DNA of 64,000 nucleotides from Molanna angustata (Eukaryota > Arthropoda > Insecta > Trichoptera > Molannidae). Both the position numbers and the translations under genes were made by a program. Numbering within the stretch: position 1 is the stretch's first letter; each line of letters opens with the position of its first letter. This document shows, piece after piece, positions 51,040 to 63,761 of this stretch. The notes under the pieces are model-generated. The model was not told the origin of the DNA, made no database searches, and saw only the letters and a program-made list of their open reading frames with translations. The DNA lies in contig OY754974.1 in the NCBI GenBank assembly GCA_963576475.1, forward strand, positions 4,306,747-4,370,746, given 5' to 3'.

Positions 51040-52100
51040 TAAATTCACAGAATATATTACATAGCATTTTGCACATAATACTTTAAATATACTAGTTGCA
51101 TGTAACACATGAGATCCAACTGTCGATAGTGATAGTATGTATAGTTGAAGAATAAGTACCAAACTATAATCCCATAAACACAAATTATTTAATATTTTAA
51201 GATATTTGATTTTCTATACAACACTTGTACCTATATATGTATGTCAAGATAGGATAGTATGGAGGTCAGTCCTTTGATCCTACGCAGAATATGAAAACAG
51301 CATGATGGTATGTATGTATGTATGTTTGGAGATTAGTATCAAATAATTAGGTTTTCTTAGATATTGTGTGTAGGCGATTGCCATACAAATTGTATGAAGA
51401 AATGTCGTCACTAAATTCAATTTTTAAAAAAATTGTTAAAAAAAATTGAGGTCTTCTACTACAATGTTAATATTAAATTATCTAGTTGGGGTGTTTCGGC
51501 TTTTTTCGATATTTTTAAAATATTTGGAAATATAGGCAGTTAAACTCATAAATTTATCATAAAAAAAATATTTTTCTTAATAAAAAATGTTTGAGAAACC
51601 CTGGAATTTTTTTGAAAAAATAAATTTGAGGTTTTGTATTTTTCTATGTTTATACCAATTTTCAGCGTTCTAGCTTTTATGGTTTCTGAGATATATGGAA
51701 AAATAAAGTAAAAATTCAAAAGTTGATAACCCCTGATTGAAACAAAAATTCAAAATTCTGAGTATAAAAGTTTTGTAGGCCTATAACTGTTTATATATTC
51801 TGAAATTTTGGGCTCTGTAAATTGAGCGGATCAAAAGTTATAAGGGGGGGGACACACACACACACACAGACACACAGACACACGAAATGTTCTACTCCGA
51901 ATTCTGAGTAAATCCGTGTATGGAACATATATGCTGCGAAGCCTCTAAGTTGGTGTTTTTTGACTTCAAAGTTGGAAAAGCCGTGAAAAAAGTAGACCTC
52001 TCCATACAATTCTCGCGTATCCTGGCTTGAAACATTGTCGATATGTTAAGAGAACAAAGTTCTCCTGAACAAATCGACAGTTGGAAAAGTATTTCAACTA
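51040..52100 (+). repeat. interspersed repeat R3, copy B
   Basis: Most complete R3 copy, inverse to copy A. Its middle (51235-51330: TGTCAAGATAGGATAG, GCATGATGGTATGTATGTAT) is recognisably the 3' end of the RTE-like LINE, so R3 is a chimera that was later multiplied. (AC)n with AGAC interruptions at 51850-51882. Confidence 0.7.
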
Positions 52101-52104
52101 CGAA

Positions 52105-52685
52105 TTTACACGTGAAATTTTACATATTTAATGCTTCGTACAAAAAGTATTAACAAATAAAATAAACAAAACTAATATCGAGACTCGACACGCCGGTCGA
52201 TGGAAGGACAGCGCTTCCGAAACATGTCGTGAAGTGACTCAAAAAACAAGTGGTTTATAGCTAATTTACATATAATTCAAATATGGTTAAACAAAACTAA
52301 ATGATAGAGGTAATATCAACTTTAATTAATTAAACAATAAAGTAAGCGGAATGAAATGAATACAATTATTACACACAAAACAAATAAATTGAATAAGTAA
52401 AATAAATTGAAGAATCAGGAATCAAGATGCACAATCACTCAAAACTTACGTAAGAAATTTCATCATTTATAAACGATATGAAAAATATAATCTGAGTTAC
52501 GGTGAAGTTAATATTCAGTTACAATGTCATGGCCTGCGCTGAGGATCTGCTTAATTTTGTTAAGAAATGGTTTGTATTTTATGTGAAACACGTCAATATA
52601 ATTAAATGTTTTACTGTATGTTGATAATGTCCTGTTTAAGACAGAATGTTTTACGAATGTTTTGTTAATATTTTTTATATGATAT
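52105..52685. other. AT-rich spacer, no feature seen
   Basis: No supported gene. Confidence 0.4.
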
Positions 52686-52689
52686 GTGT

Positions 52690-52998
52690 TTTTGATGTCA
52701 TCACATCACCTTGCCTGGGGTCTGCCGACGCCTCTTCGACATGTTCTCCGTCGCCATTCTACGATCTTTTTGGTGCATTGTGAATCCTGGCATCTGGCAA
52801 TATGCCCAGCCCAGTACCACTAGCGACCAGCCAAGACCAGCGACCCTTTCCGCTACATCGGCTACTTTGGTTGTTTCGGGTGGTCGGATGACATCAAGAA
52901 ATGTTCCGTAGGGAGATGGATGCAGTGTACCCAAGACAATGAGTTGTGTAGGGTCAAGGGGGAGACCTATGTCCAAGAATGGAAAAGAACAGGCTTAA
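52690..52998 (+). mobile_element. RTE-like LINE 3' end with 5' inversion
   Basis: 52886-52998 in plus orientation reads DDIKK, then VGRWMQCTQDNELCRVKG and ETYVQEWKRTG, the tail of the family at 18690. 52690-52875 is its upstream part in minus orientation (VADVAERVAGLGW; GRPQA and DDIKN in another frame). Both parts begin at the same place in the element (GATGACATCAA at 52690, inverted, and at 52886). This is a twin-priming structure. Confidence 0.7.
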
Positions 52999-53025
52999 AA
53001 AAAGATTTGTTTTTTTGATCTTGAA

Positions 53026-53370
53026 ATGTTCAAAAGAATTTTAAAAATTACCCATACACGTCAAAATATATGCGCGGTTCATTGTTCATATGTCCAGGAT
53101 AAAACCAGGCTGTTTCAAGAAGCTTGTTGTGATGGGCAGGTTGGAGGGACGATCGGATCTCGTGGTCTCTCACCAACCAAATTGAGGGATATAATAGGGT
53201 TTGCACTGGAATCTCTAATGACTTGTCCCTTAAGTTCTGCTCAGAGCAAATTAGCATGCAGGCGAGCCACCAAAAAAGTGATTGAATACAGCCACCGCTA
53301 TCCTCAGTCAAAGAGCATCAGGATGAGAGCAAGGAGGAATACAGAGCATTTTCCAAAATATTTTTACTAA
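53026..53370 (+). other. unassigned open frame, 114 codons
   Basis: The + frame contains LFQEACCDGQVGGTIGSRG, KLRDIIGFALESLMTC and SKLACRRATKKVIEYSHRY. The minus strand of 53311-53048 is also open (87 codons). Composition is less AT-rich than the flanks, and an adjacent LINE tail ends at 52998. I do not recognise either product. It could be an upstream piece of a LINE or a decayed gene. Confidence 0.25.
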
Positions 53371-53379
53371 CATGGTATG

Positions 53380-54390
53380 TAAATTTCAATCCATCATTCG
53401 GCAACGCCGCTGAAAAAAAGATAATAATTACGTATGGGATTTCCTAATTCTGATTCCTGAAATTTCTATTAAGATCAAAACCCAAAAAGCTGATACCTAT
53501 GTACATCATAGTTTAAACTTGTTTTGCTATCGGCAAATAACTTTACAACTTTCAGCGGAAAGGCGCGGTTTGGACATCTAACAACCAAGAAAATAACCCA
53601 AAATTTTGTTCCGCGCAGCCCACGTGCTCTTTCAAGTTGTTTGTCGATAATTTTAACAACACGTATTTATTTTACATACTTAGGTTGTGTTTCTCGAACA
53701 AAGATTGAAGTAAAAGTACCTATAGTTAAAATACTTTGATTTCTAAAAAATGTTCAACATTTTTGGTTGTTTCATTGAAATCTAATGCCGTCTAACGATT
53801 CAGTTTTGAACAATTTTATGAAATCTATACTAGTATCTATACTTTCGTTGAAACAACCCAGCTTGGTCATTTTGGTCACTGAGCACTGAATGTCCGTAAA
53901 ATGGGTGTACCTAAAGTATGTAAACCAACGAAGTAATTGGATTAATACGGTGCGGTTTGTCAGGACTAAAATTGAAAATATTATCTTGGTCGCTTAGCGG
54001 CGGTAGGGTCACCAATTTTGGCGGGAAAACATAAAACGTCACTTACTCTGCCCGTATGATCAATTACATTCAACACAAATCTGATAACCGCTGGAAATAC
54101 AGCCACTGCGACTCAGGTCCGGTGTTAGGGAGATATGTATTTCTTTTCTTGCACATATGTAACCTCATTTTGCGACTTTATTTTCTTCTTCCACTCGGTA
54201 GTGGTAGGTTTTTTAAATAATGAATAAGTCCTTGTTAAAAGTACATTACATTTACATTCTCATTCATTCCCTAAATAAAGCAGAAATACTTGTGCTTGCG
54301 AATGAAATTTGCTATGGACTTATTTGTTTATCACGGCTACAATGAACAAACTGCAGAGCTACATACTTAAGAAATTCTATAGTTTAAAAT
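53380..54390. other. spacer, no supported gene
   Basis: 53930-54150 is less AT-rich, with no sustained frame. Nothing else recognised. Confidence 0.35.
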
Positions 54391-54394
54391 TAAC

Positions 54395-54550
54395 TTCTTC
54401 TTCTTCTTCGATGGCGCTACAGCCCAGATCGAGCCTTGGCCTCCGTTAACTTTCGCCTCCATCCAATCCTGTCCTCTGCTGCCACTTTCCAGCTCCTCTC
54501 TTGGAGAAGCTGAGCCGCATCCTTTTTGACCTCATCTTCCCAAAATTAAC
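54395..54550 (-). mobile_element. RTE-like LINE, extreme 3' end
   Basis: The minus strand reads KKDAAQLLQERSWKVAAEDR, then IGWRRKLTEAKARSGL and stop. A ~25-nt UTR ends in (GAA)n. This is the usual W...A.DR..WR....A+ finish of RTE reverse transcriptases. Confidence 0.65.
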
Positions 54551-55034
54551 TATCTTAATGTATTAAAAAAATAATGACATTTCAACGCAAAGTTTGATTT
54601 GTACATCAAAATTATGATCGAGCACTGATTTATACATTTTTGTGATTAAGACAAGATAAGAACGTATTAAGATCATGTCATGAAGAGGCCTGCAGATCAT
54701 ATCAACAAAGACGGGAGGAGGACACCTAAAAACACAAAAGGAATATAGTTCAATAATTTCGTGATCAATGCCATCCTTTTTGATATGGTAGTAAATCGTT
54801 TGACTACTTGGATAGCGTCCTGGGATTGATTTCCGTCAGGGTAAAAAATATTTAATGCTATTTTTTAATCAGCTATATACCTATTACTTTTCTGGACTGA
54901 AAGCACTGGTAGGTAAGTTGGAAGAAATTGTCTTTTGGCAAACAATTCGCCACTTGCGCATGGTGCTATGAAGTGATGAAAAAATAATAGGTTAATCAAA
55001 TATTTAACAGAAACAACATCAAGTATTTAATATA

Positions 55035-55110
55035 ATAATAATTTTGTACAGTTTATATAGCGCCGTTTTCGTGAATATCTCACCCCAAGTACGCTAAAAA
55101 TTGATTAAGT
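55035..55110 (-). repeat. LINE 3' end, GGCGCTATATAAATC family
   Basis: TTTATATAGCGCCGTTTTCG, TGAATATCTCACCCCAAG, same orientation as 14155. Confidence 0.5.
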
Positions 55111-55279
55111 TGTATTTTATTTATTTATTTATTCATTAAGGAATACAAGCAGTTACAGAATATGAATGTGTGTATAACTAATAGCGACATATAAGTCATC
55201 GTTTATCTGCAATCTTACAGTATTTACAATGTATACAAGTGAAAAAAATATTGATAAAGGTAACATAACTTCATTCTAT

Positions 55280-55480
55280 GTAGGTTCAGCAATGAACCTC
55301 ATTAGTTCAGCAATAGGATTCACCACCCATTCTGAATGTAGTGCCTTTTTAGGTGAGATTAGTCCAGTGTATGGACATACACGTATGTGACGTGCTTCCT
55401 TTTATAATATATGTAAACCCGCACACCTGTCGCTGGTAACCCCACGTTGTGGGTTTATGACGTGATGGTATGTATGTAGC
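55280..55480 (+). mobile_element. SINE-like element
   Basis: GTTCAGCAATAGGATTCACC, ACCCATTCTGAATGTAGTGC, CGCACACCTGTCGCTGG, ending GACGTGATGGTATGTATG. A short internal repeat of AGTTCAGCAAT at its 5' side suggests a local slip. Confidence 0.75.
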
Positions 55481-56169
55481 TTCTTCGAGGACATAATGGT
55501 ATTTAAGTATTTCCTATAAGTGGCTCTATAAGAAATATATATGTACATATATATATATCTCCCCATCCAAAGTTGCTGGGTTCTTTTTCTTGTGAGGATA
55601 CAGTTTTTTTTAAATATATAATAAGTATGTTTTAAAATGAACATTAATTTTGTTTCCATTAAAATGACGTCGGCGGCAATATCTTACATTATCAACTCCT
55701 GGCCACCCCCCTGTTGCCCGACATATCTCTTATTTAATAGAACCATGATTGAATTGCTTTCATATTGATACATTTAAGGGTGATTTGTTCAGTCTCACGA
55801 GAATATATTATTATGAGTATTTACAAATAAACCATCTCGTTAATTATACTATACATCTTGATACGTTAATGAAAAATATGATAGTCGATGGTTATTTCGA
55901 GGAAATAAAAATAAAAAGGGGGGGAGGGTGCCTAAATTATTATTGTTAGTTAAGATAAGAGCTTAGAATTAATGGTGGCCGGATAAGTTTGTCCGTGTCA
56001 ATCATAATTAAGTATGTAATTATTGTCAACATGAACACCACAATGTGTATCAATTTGTTGATATCTATATCTAATATCTTCCATCCCACACATACCTAGT
56101 AAACATTACAAAATAGACTCTATTCTGAGAACTAAAAACACTTATGGTAGTTACTTAAATCTATTACAA

Positions 56170-57800
56170 ACTAGCTGACCCGGCGAGCTTCGTACCGCCT
56201 CAGTCAATGGATGTCGTGTTCACTTTTTGATAAACCTTATTTAGGATTTAATCAACGTAATAAAATGAATTTTAAAAAAATATTAAGTTCAATAGTTTAT
56301 TGGGATACTAATAATATAAAAAATGCAAAAATCGGTAATAATGTATACATTTTTCTGTATCTGACCAACCCCAAGCATGATGTCAAAACTTCTTTAATCC
56401 ATATGCTTTGTTTTTCAATTTTTCTTCATAGAATAAATTCCTTTTTAAAATAAATTAAATAATAATGCCAATTAAATCAATATTATTAGGTAGGTACTTA
56501 CCTCGTGTTTCTATTCTAAATTTATCAAATATTTGTTAAGTAGGTAGCCTACCTACACTGAAGTTATACATTTGATTTTTGATTCATTTATTTAGACTAG
56601 GGGCTTTGCCCCTGGCCGATATCGCGGCCCAACCCCCAACGAACTCCTTTATTAATACAGCAGCCCGACTGTGGAACGATCTTCCGAATTCTGTGTTTCC
56701 ATCTTCGTACAACCCGGGTCTTTTTAAAATCCGAATTAATAAACTCATTTCTAGATTGCAAACCCCTCCCAACGCTACGTAGTGCGCTTCTTCGGAAGAG
56801 TAAAATGGACCCAAATCCTAATAGCTGGCGTCCCCTACGTAGACATGTTAAAAAAAAAAAAAAAAAACGGCCGGCCGGCTTTATTTGCCGCTACGCGGCA
56901 GTTGCGAAATAACCTTATAAAACTAAATATCCTCAAATATACCATTTAGGACATTACACAACATTTCAAAACTAAATATATTTACGTAAAAACGTTAAAA
57001 TCAAGTAATAAAACAGTATTTTTATAGTAAAAATGCGAAAATTATAAAAAATAATATATTCGACAATGTTTTGAAAGAAATGCGTTATATGAAATGCGTA
57101 CGTTTGAAATTTCAAACATTGATAATTTGAATGTATATTCGAAATACCATTTAGAACAGTACACAACAGTTAAGACTGAATATCTTTTTATAATATGTAA
57201 TCCAATAATAACGATAAATTATGCATATATAATTAAATAATGCGATTAAACGAAAACTTACCTGTCATCTTTTTGCGTATTATTATGACACATTGAAAGC
57301 AATTGTGTCAATATTCAAAATGGATATTCCGCAGATTATTATGGTTAAAATTTATTCTGAATGTTTAAAATTCCTTGTTAAACAATAATATTGTCAATTT
57401 ATGCAGAAAATACGTTTTAAACGATTAATTTGTACTTTTTCGCATCAATTTATTTTTTATTTCAAATAAAAATTTCGAACGCGAAATTTGTTTAAGGAAA
57501 AATTATTTCACTGGCGATCCGTTGAAGGACGAAAAAAGATGGCGTACAGTAATTATATTATAGATTTCATATAAAGTTGTATTGTTTGCACAATAGGTAC
57601 AAGGCGTACAGTTTATTTATATGTTTTTTTATATCTTTTTATTTTTCCGTTAATTTTTTCGATATTTTTTATACTTATTATGTTAACTGGGGCGGAGACG
57701 ATCAAACAAATAATAGATCATTACGATTGGTCCAGCCGTTCTTGAGTAATAAATAGTCTAACTATAATCCTACTTTGATTTATTTATTTATATATAAGGT
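56170..57800 (+). mobile_element. interspersed repeat R1, copy 2 (longer, with nested LINE)
   Basis: Starts CTAGCTGACCCGGCGAGCTT and finishes near TTGGTCCAGCCGTTCTTGAG plus TAATAAATAG. Both are repeat termini that I recall from many arthropod genomes. The middle (56597-57567) equals copy 1 at 16905. Non-coding. The class is uncertain; a non-autonomous element of Helitron or LINE origin is possible. An A-tailed LINE fragment interrupts it at 56640-56868. Confidence 0.6.
56640..56868 (+). mobile_element. LINE 3' end nested in R1
   Basis: The + strand reads NSFINTAARLWNDLPNSVFP, then SSYNPGLFKIRINKLISRL and stop. This is the ARLWN.LP..VFP...F+ signature of jockey/CR1-type C-termini. It ends in a 16-A tail. 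Copy 1 of R1 lacks it, which fixes the insertion between CCCCCAACG and ACGGCCGG. Confidence 0.75.
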
Positions 57801-57944
57801 AAAATGTCCGAAGGTAATTGTCAATTTAGCTTTGTTGATCTACAATGTTTCAAATGTTACAAGCCATTGCAGTACTTTTAAAAATCTTTAAAAAAAACAT
57901 ACTTAGATAGACTACTCCCACTACATATATTAATAACAATAAAA

Positions 57945-58320
57945 TCCTTTAACTATGTAAAAAATATATTTTCCACAATGAAGCATCGCTGGCAAAACCC
58001 TTCGTGATAGAGAACAAAACACAGAGATCCAAAGGATGTGCGAAGTTGAGGATATCGTAATATGGGGTTGAAAGAGAAGAAGGTTCTGGAACGAACTCGT
58101 GTCAAGAATGACTGATTCAAGAACCGTCAATGTTGCCAGGGATAATGTTCCCCAAGAAAGCAGACCTCCAGGACGACCTCCCAAAAGATGGAAGGACAGT
58201 TGGCAGTCCATATCACCATGAGGGAAGCTGACGCAGAAAATAAACAGGCCTAAAAAGAGAGGAAGAAGAAGAAGACATAATATGGCGGTCATGTTGCCCG
58301 ATGGCAATTTCTATCAGTTA
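57945..58320 (+). mobile_element. LINE 3' end, KRWKDSW family
   Basis: In slightly broken frames the + strand reads RMCEVEDIV, then RRRFWNELVSRMTDSRTVNV, ARDNVPQESRPPGRPPKRWK and DSWQS. (GAA)n and ATGTTGCCCGATGGCAATTT follow. The related relic is at 28195 and the antisense arrays are at 30150 and 33215. Confidence 0.7.
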
Positions 58321-58331
58321 TTAGTTTAGAT

Positions 58332-58495
58332 GTGTCGATGGCAGAGCGGTTTAGCGCGCTGGGCTAGTAATCCAGTGATCGCGAGTTCGAATCCTGCTTC
58401 GACCGATTTCGTTCACAAGCATTTATGCTTCATTTAGGGAATGAAGGAAGATGTATATGTACTAGTTTAGCAAAGGATATATTCATTTTTTGTAA
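58332..58495 (+). mobile_element. tRNA-derived SINE, copy 3
   Basis: Head 58334-58405 with A box TGGCAGAGCGG, anticodon loop CTAGTAA (AGT) and B box GTTCGAATCC. The tail is shorter than in copy 1 (a CCTATAGCA deletion) and ends at an A/T run. It lies directly after the LINE end. Confidence 0.85.
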
Positions 58496-58701
58496 AAAAA
58501 AAAAAACAAAAAAATAAAACAATAACATCTAATAATACAAAAAATTCATTTAAAAATGAAGAATCAGCAACCAACAGTAAAAAGAAAAACATCTTTTACA
58601 ATAAAAAACAAAAAATATCTCAATTATTTGTAAATATTTTTTATATTTTGTGACAGTAAAAAATCAAGTTAATTGCGAACTTAATATTAACTATATTAGA
58701 T

Positions 58702-58880
58702 GGGTCGATGGCAGAGCGGTTAGCGCGCTGGGCTAGTAATCCAGTGGTCGCGAGTTCGAATCCTGCCTCCACAGATTTCGTTCACCTATAGCACAAGCAT
58801 TTATTTGCATATTTTAGGGAACGTAGGCAGATGCAGATGTACTTTTTTAACAAGGACATATTCATTTTTTATAAAAAAAA
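58702..58880 (+). mobile_element. tRNA-derived SINE, copy 4
   Basis: Best-preserved head (GGTCGATGGCAGAGCGG, loop CTAGTAA, B box GTTCGAATCC) but with a damaged 3' acceptor (CTCCACAG). The tail TTCACCTATAGCACAAGC to ACAAGGACATATTC ends in a T/A run. It lies 369 bp downstream of copy 3 in the same orientation. Confidence 0.85.
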
Positions 58881-58884
58881 AATT

Positions 58885-59685
58885 ATATAGAAAATATATT
58901 ATGTGTAGGTAGACTACTGAACATTTGCATTGTTCATAAAACTAATTTTTAGCTTCGTATTACAAAGGTTTAGTAAAAATATCGAAACCAAACAATTTTT
59001 ATAATACAAATGAATTAAAACTGGTGCCCCAAATATATGAGATCGTAATGATTCTCAAAAAATAAAAAATATGATTTGAAACAAAAAATATTTAGTTCTA
59101 TCATTGTCTTATACATACAATCGATTTACACATACAACGTCATAAAATATTAACATTTTAAATTTATGAGGTTATGGCTATATTGAAATCTCGTTAGTTT
59201 CGATTTCTTCTAAATACCGAACACATTATAATTTATTGATTTAATCTGTGAATAATTGTTATTTATTATACCAAAAATCAAATATGTAGTGTCGTTACAT
59301 GGTTATAGGTAAACCAGTAGGTAGTTATTTTAACAACAAAGCTATCAATTAAATTAATTTTAATAATATCAAGTTAACATTAAATATGGAGAAGGATATG
59401 GTACGATCAAGAACAACATTTACAAAGAACAGTTAAAGGACAAATTTAAATTTATGATGACAGATGGACAGTTCCTATCCTATCCGTCATTTTGTCACAG
59501 TATCAACGTTTTCGATCTGACATGGCGGATAAAGCATTTAAAAGTTAAACTAAATATTATATGACCTCGAAATGTGATTGAATATATTTACATATATATT
59601 CAAATTTTACAAAAACAACTGTCAGATATAAAATATATACCTAGGTACCTTTTATATTCAAAATGTCGAAAGATTTATAAGGTAT
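58885..59685. other. AT-rich spacer, no feature seen
   Basis: No supported gene or element end. Confidence 0.4.
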
Positions 59686-59689
59686 ATTT

Positions 59690-59890
59690 TTTTTATCACA
59701 CCATATTTTACAATGGCACAAACAAGTAGGCTACTGCCGCCCAACTAGGAAACCCTGTTCTAGGGCTAGCAGTTTACAACTTTACAGTCACAATACACTT
59801 TTGAAATGGGTGATGATAGTTTCAGCTCTACATATATAAGAAAGGCACACGATTAAAATACTAAGGCTGGGTTGTTTTAACAAAAGTATG
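59690..59890 (-). repeat. retroposon 3' end, CTAGTTGGGCAGCAG family
   Basis: TATCACACCATATTTTAC, CTACTGCCGCCCAACTAGG and GTTCTAGGGCTAGCAG. The best-preserved copy of the family at 10445. Confidence 0.65.
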
Positions 59891-59894
59891 AATA

Positions 59895-60745
59895 ATACTT
59901 CAAATTACTTGATTTTATAAATTTGTTCAAAATTGTATCGTTTGACGGTATAACATTGCAATGAAACAACCAAAAGTATTACTTTTACTATACTTTTACA
60001 TTAATCTTTGTTCGAGAAACACAGCCTTAGTATGTATCTATTTATAACTAGTTTACCACTTCATCAAAAAACATCAAAACAAATAAAACAGATCAATCAG
60101 ACCAAAATGTCCGTCATAATATGTCAACAAAATGATTCCCGACGCGATTTGACATTTCAAACACATAGAGAAGAGGTCATAGATCACTGTTGTCAGGTGT
60201 TTAGATGCATTTGATATGACTCGAATTATTTGTCCGCATGATTAGATATGACTCGCATTCAATCATAAATCCGCAAGCAAACAAATTAAAGAAAAACACA
60301 TAAGTTATAAAAAAATAATAGTTAGTTATATGGTCTAGAATATTCCATATAAAGGAATTATGTATATAAGAAATACAAAGTATCCAAATATAAGTCGACC
60401 TCAATAATGAAAAATTAGAAAAAAATATGAAAGGGGTCATTAAGAATTCATTTTCTTCTATCAGCTCAAAAAGAACTTTATGAAACTACCTATACATAAA
60501 TGATTTGGAATATGTTGTGATCAATTTCATTTCAAATTACTCAACAAAACAATGATTACTTCCATGCACTCGGTATTTAATCAATTTACCAATAGCAGAT
60601 CTTCAATTTAATCATGTGACTAAAGAATCAACAACACTTTGGCACTGAATTAAGATCAATGTATTATTATTACCTATAATGTATTAATTTTTTTTAGTTT
60701 GGTTTTAGTTTAATTTCATTCTTTATTGTTATTGTTTTTCATTTT
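59895..60745. other. AT-rich spacer, no feature seen
   Basis: No supported gene. It leads directly into the satellite array. Confidence 0.4.
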
Positions 60746-60750
60746 CAGAT

Positions 60751-63700
60751 ACTTAGATACACACATCCCCCCTCTACACAAGCTATAGCATTAAGAGGGA
60801 GGTGATATTGTATGTAAATTAATTAATGTATATAAACCATGTATTATTGTATATTATGTATATTATGTTTTAGATAGATACACACATCCTCCCTCTACAC
60901 AAGCTATAGCTTTAAGAGGGAGGTGATATTGTATGTAAATTAATTAATGTATATAAACCATGTATTATTGTATATTATGTTTTAGATAGATACACACATC
61001 CTCCCTCTACACAAGCTATAGCTTTAAGAGGGAGGTGATATTGTATGTAAATTAATTAATGTATATAAACCATGTATTATTGTATATTATGTATATTATG
61101 TTTTAGATAGATACACACATCCTCCCTCTACACAAGCTATAGCTTTAAGAGGGAGGTGATATTGTATGTAAATTAATTAATGTATATAAACCATGTATTA
61201 TTGTATATTATGTATATTATGTTTTAGATAGATACACACATCCTCCCTCTACACAAGCTATAGCTTTAAGAGGGAGGTGATATTGTATGTAAATTAATTA
61301 ATGTATATAAACCATGTATTATTGTATATTATGTATATTATGTTTTAGATAGATACACACATCCTCCCTCTACACAAGCTATAGCTTTAAGAGGGAGGTG
61401 ATATTGTATGTAAATTAATTAATGTATATAAACCATGTATTATTGTATATTATGTATATTATGTTTTAGATAGATACACACATCCTCCCTCTACACAAGC
61501 TATAGCTTTAAGAGGGAGGTGATATTGTATGTAAATTAATTAATGTATATAAACCATGTATTATTGTATATTATGTATATTATGTTTTAGATAGATACAC
61601 ACATCCTCCCTCTACACAAGCTATAGCTTTAAGAGGGAGGTGATATTGTATGTAAATTAATTAATGTATATAAACCATGTATTATTGTATATTATGTATA
61701 TTATGTTTTAGATAGATACACACATCCTCCCTCTACACAAGCTATAGCTTTAAGAGGGAGGTGATATTGTATGTAAATTAATTAATGTATATAAACTATG
61801 TATTATGGTATATTATGTATATTATGTTTTAGATAGATACACACATCCTCCCTCTACACAAGCTATAGCTTTAAGAGGGAGGTGATATTGTATGTAAATT
61901 AATTAATGTATATAAACCATGTATTATTGTATATTATGTATATTATGTTTTAGATAGATACACACATCCTCCCTCTACACAAGCTATAGCTTTAAGAGGG
62001 AGGTGATATTGTATGTAAATTAATTAATGTATATAAACCATGTATTATTGTATATTATGTATATTATGTTTTAGATAGATACACACATCCTCCCTCTACA
62101 CAAGCTATAGCTTTAAGAGGGAGGTGATATTGTATGTAAATTAATTAATGTATATAAACCATGTATTACTGTATATTATGTTTTAGATAGATACACACAT
62201 CCTCCCTCTACACAAGCTATAGCTTTAAGAGGGAGGTGATATTGTATGTAAATTAATTAATGTATATAAACTATGTATTATTGTATATTATGTATATTAT
62301 GTTTTAGATAGATACACACATCCTCCCTCTACACAAGCTATAGCTTTAAGAGGGAGGTGATATTGTATGTAAATTAATTAATGTATATAAACCATGTATT
62401 ATTGTATATTATGTATATTATGTTTTAGATAGATACACACATCCTCCCTCTACACAAGCTATATCTTTAAGAGGGAGGTGATATTGTATGTAAATTAATT
62501 AATGTATATAAACCATGTATTATTGTATATTATGTACATATATTATGTTTTAGATAGATACACACATCCTCCCTCTACACAACCTATAGCTTTAAGAGGG
62601 AGGTGATATTGTATGTAAATTAATTAATGTATATAAACCATGTATTATTGTATATTATGTATATTATGTTTTAGATAGATACACACATCCTCCCTCTACA
62701 CAAGCTATAGCTTTAAGAGGGAGGTGATATTGTATGTAAATTAATTAATGTATATAAACTATGTATTATTGTATATTATGTATATTATGTTTTAGATAGA
62801 TACACACATCCTCCCTCTACACAAGCTATAGCTTTAAGAGGGAGGTGATATTGTATGTAAATTAATTAATGTATATAAACCATGTATTATTGTATATTAT
62901 GTATATTATGTTTTAGATAGATACACACATCCTCCCTCTACACAAGCTATAGCTTTAAGAGGGAGGTGATATTGTATGTAAATTAATTAATGTATATAAA
63001 CCATGTATTATTGTATATTATGTACATATATTATGTTTTAGATAGATACACACATCCTCCCTCTACACAAGCTATAGCTTTAAGAGGGAGGTGATATTGT
63101 ATGTAAATTAATTAATGTATATAAACTATGTATTATTGTATATTATGTATATTATGTTTTAGATAGATACACACATCCTCCCTCTACACAAGCTATAGCT
63201 TTAAGAGGGAGGTGATATTGTATGTAAATTAATTAATGTATATAAACCATGTATTATTGTATATTATGTTTTAGATAGATACACACATCCTCCCTCTACA
63301 CAAGCTATAGCTTTAAGAGGGAGGTGATATTGTATGTAAATTAATTAATGTATATAAACCATGTATTATTGTATATTATGTTTTAGATAGATACACACAT
63401 CCTCCCTCTACACAAGCTATAGCTTTAAGAGGGAGGTGATATTGTATGTAAATTAATTAATGTATATAAACCATGTATTATTGTATATTATGTATATTAT
63501 GTTTTAGATATATACACACATCCTCCCTCTACACAAGCTATAGCTTTAAGAGGGAGGTGATATTGTATGTAAATTAATTAATGTATATAAACCATGTATT
63601 ATTGTATATTATGTATATTATGTTTTAGATAGATACACACATCCTCCCTCTACACAAGCTATAGCTTTAAGAGGGAGGTGATATTGTATGTAAATTAATT

Positions 63701-63761
63701 AATGTATATAAACCATGTATTATTGTATATTATGTATATTATGTTTTAGATAGATACACAT
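60751..63761. repeat. satellite array, 25 monomers, main period 121 bp
   Basis: The monomer carries CCTCCCTCT, ACAC, AAGCTATAGCTT, TA, AGAGGGAGG: a 9-bp stem enclosing a 12-bp perfect palindrome. It then has GTAAATTAATTAATG and TATATAAACC. Of 24 intervals, 18 are 121 bp, 4 are 112 bp (one ATTATGTAT-type 9-bp block lost) and 2 are 124 bp (GTACATATATTATG variant). The first monomer has CCCCCCTCT; later ones are nearly identical apart from a CTATG/CCATG variant. Such homogeneity implies recent expansion. The array ends sharply at the GC-rich segment. Confidence 0.95.

Noticed and set aside
52701..52976. 91-codon minus-strand frame as a gene
   Set aside because: It crosses the inversion junction of a LINE tail and is a chance fusion of two orientations.
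57930..58307. 125-codon minus-strand frame
   Set aside because: Antisense of the LINE C-terminus on the plus strand; hydrophobic content comes from reading GAA repeats backwards.
60751..63761. CRISPR-like array
   Set aside because: The whole 121-bp unit is repeated with no unique spacers, and the genome is eukaryotic.
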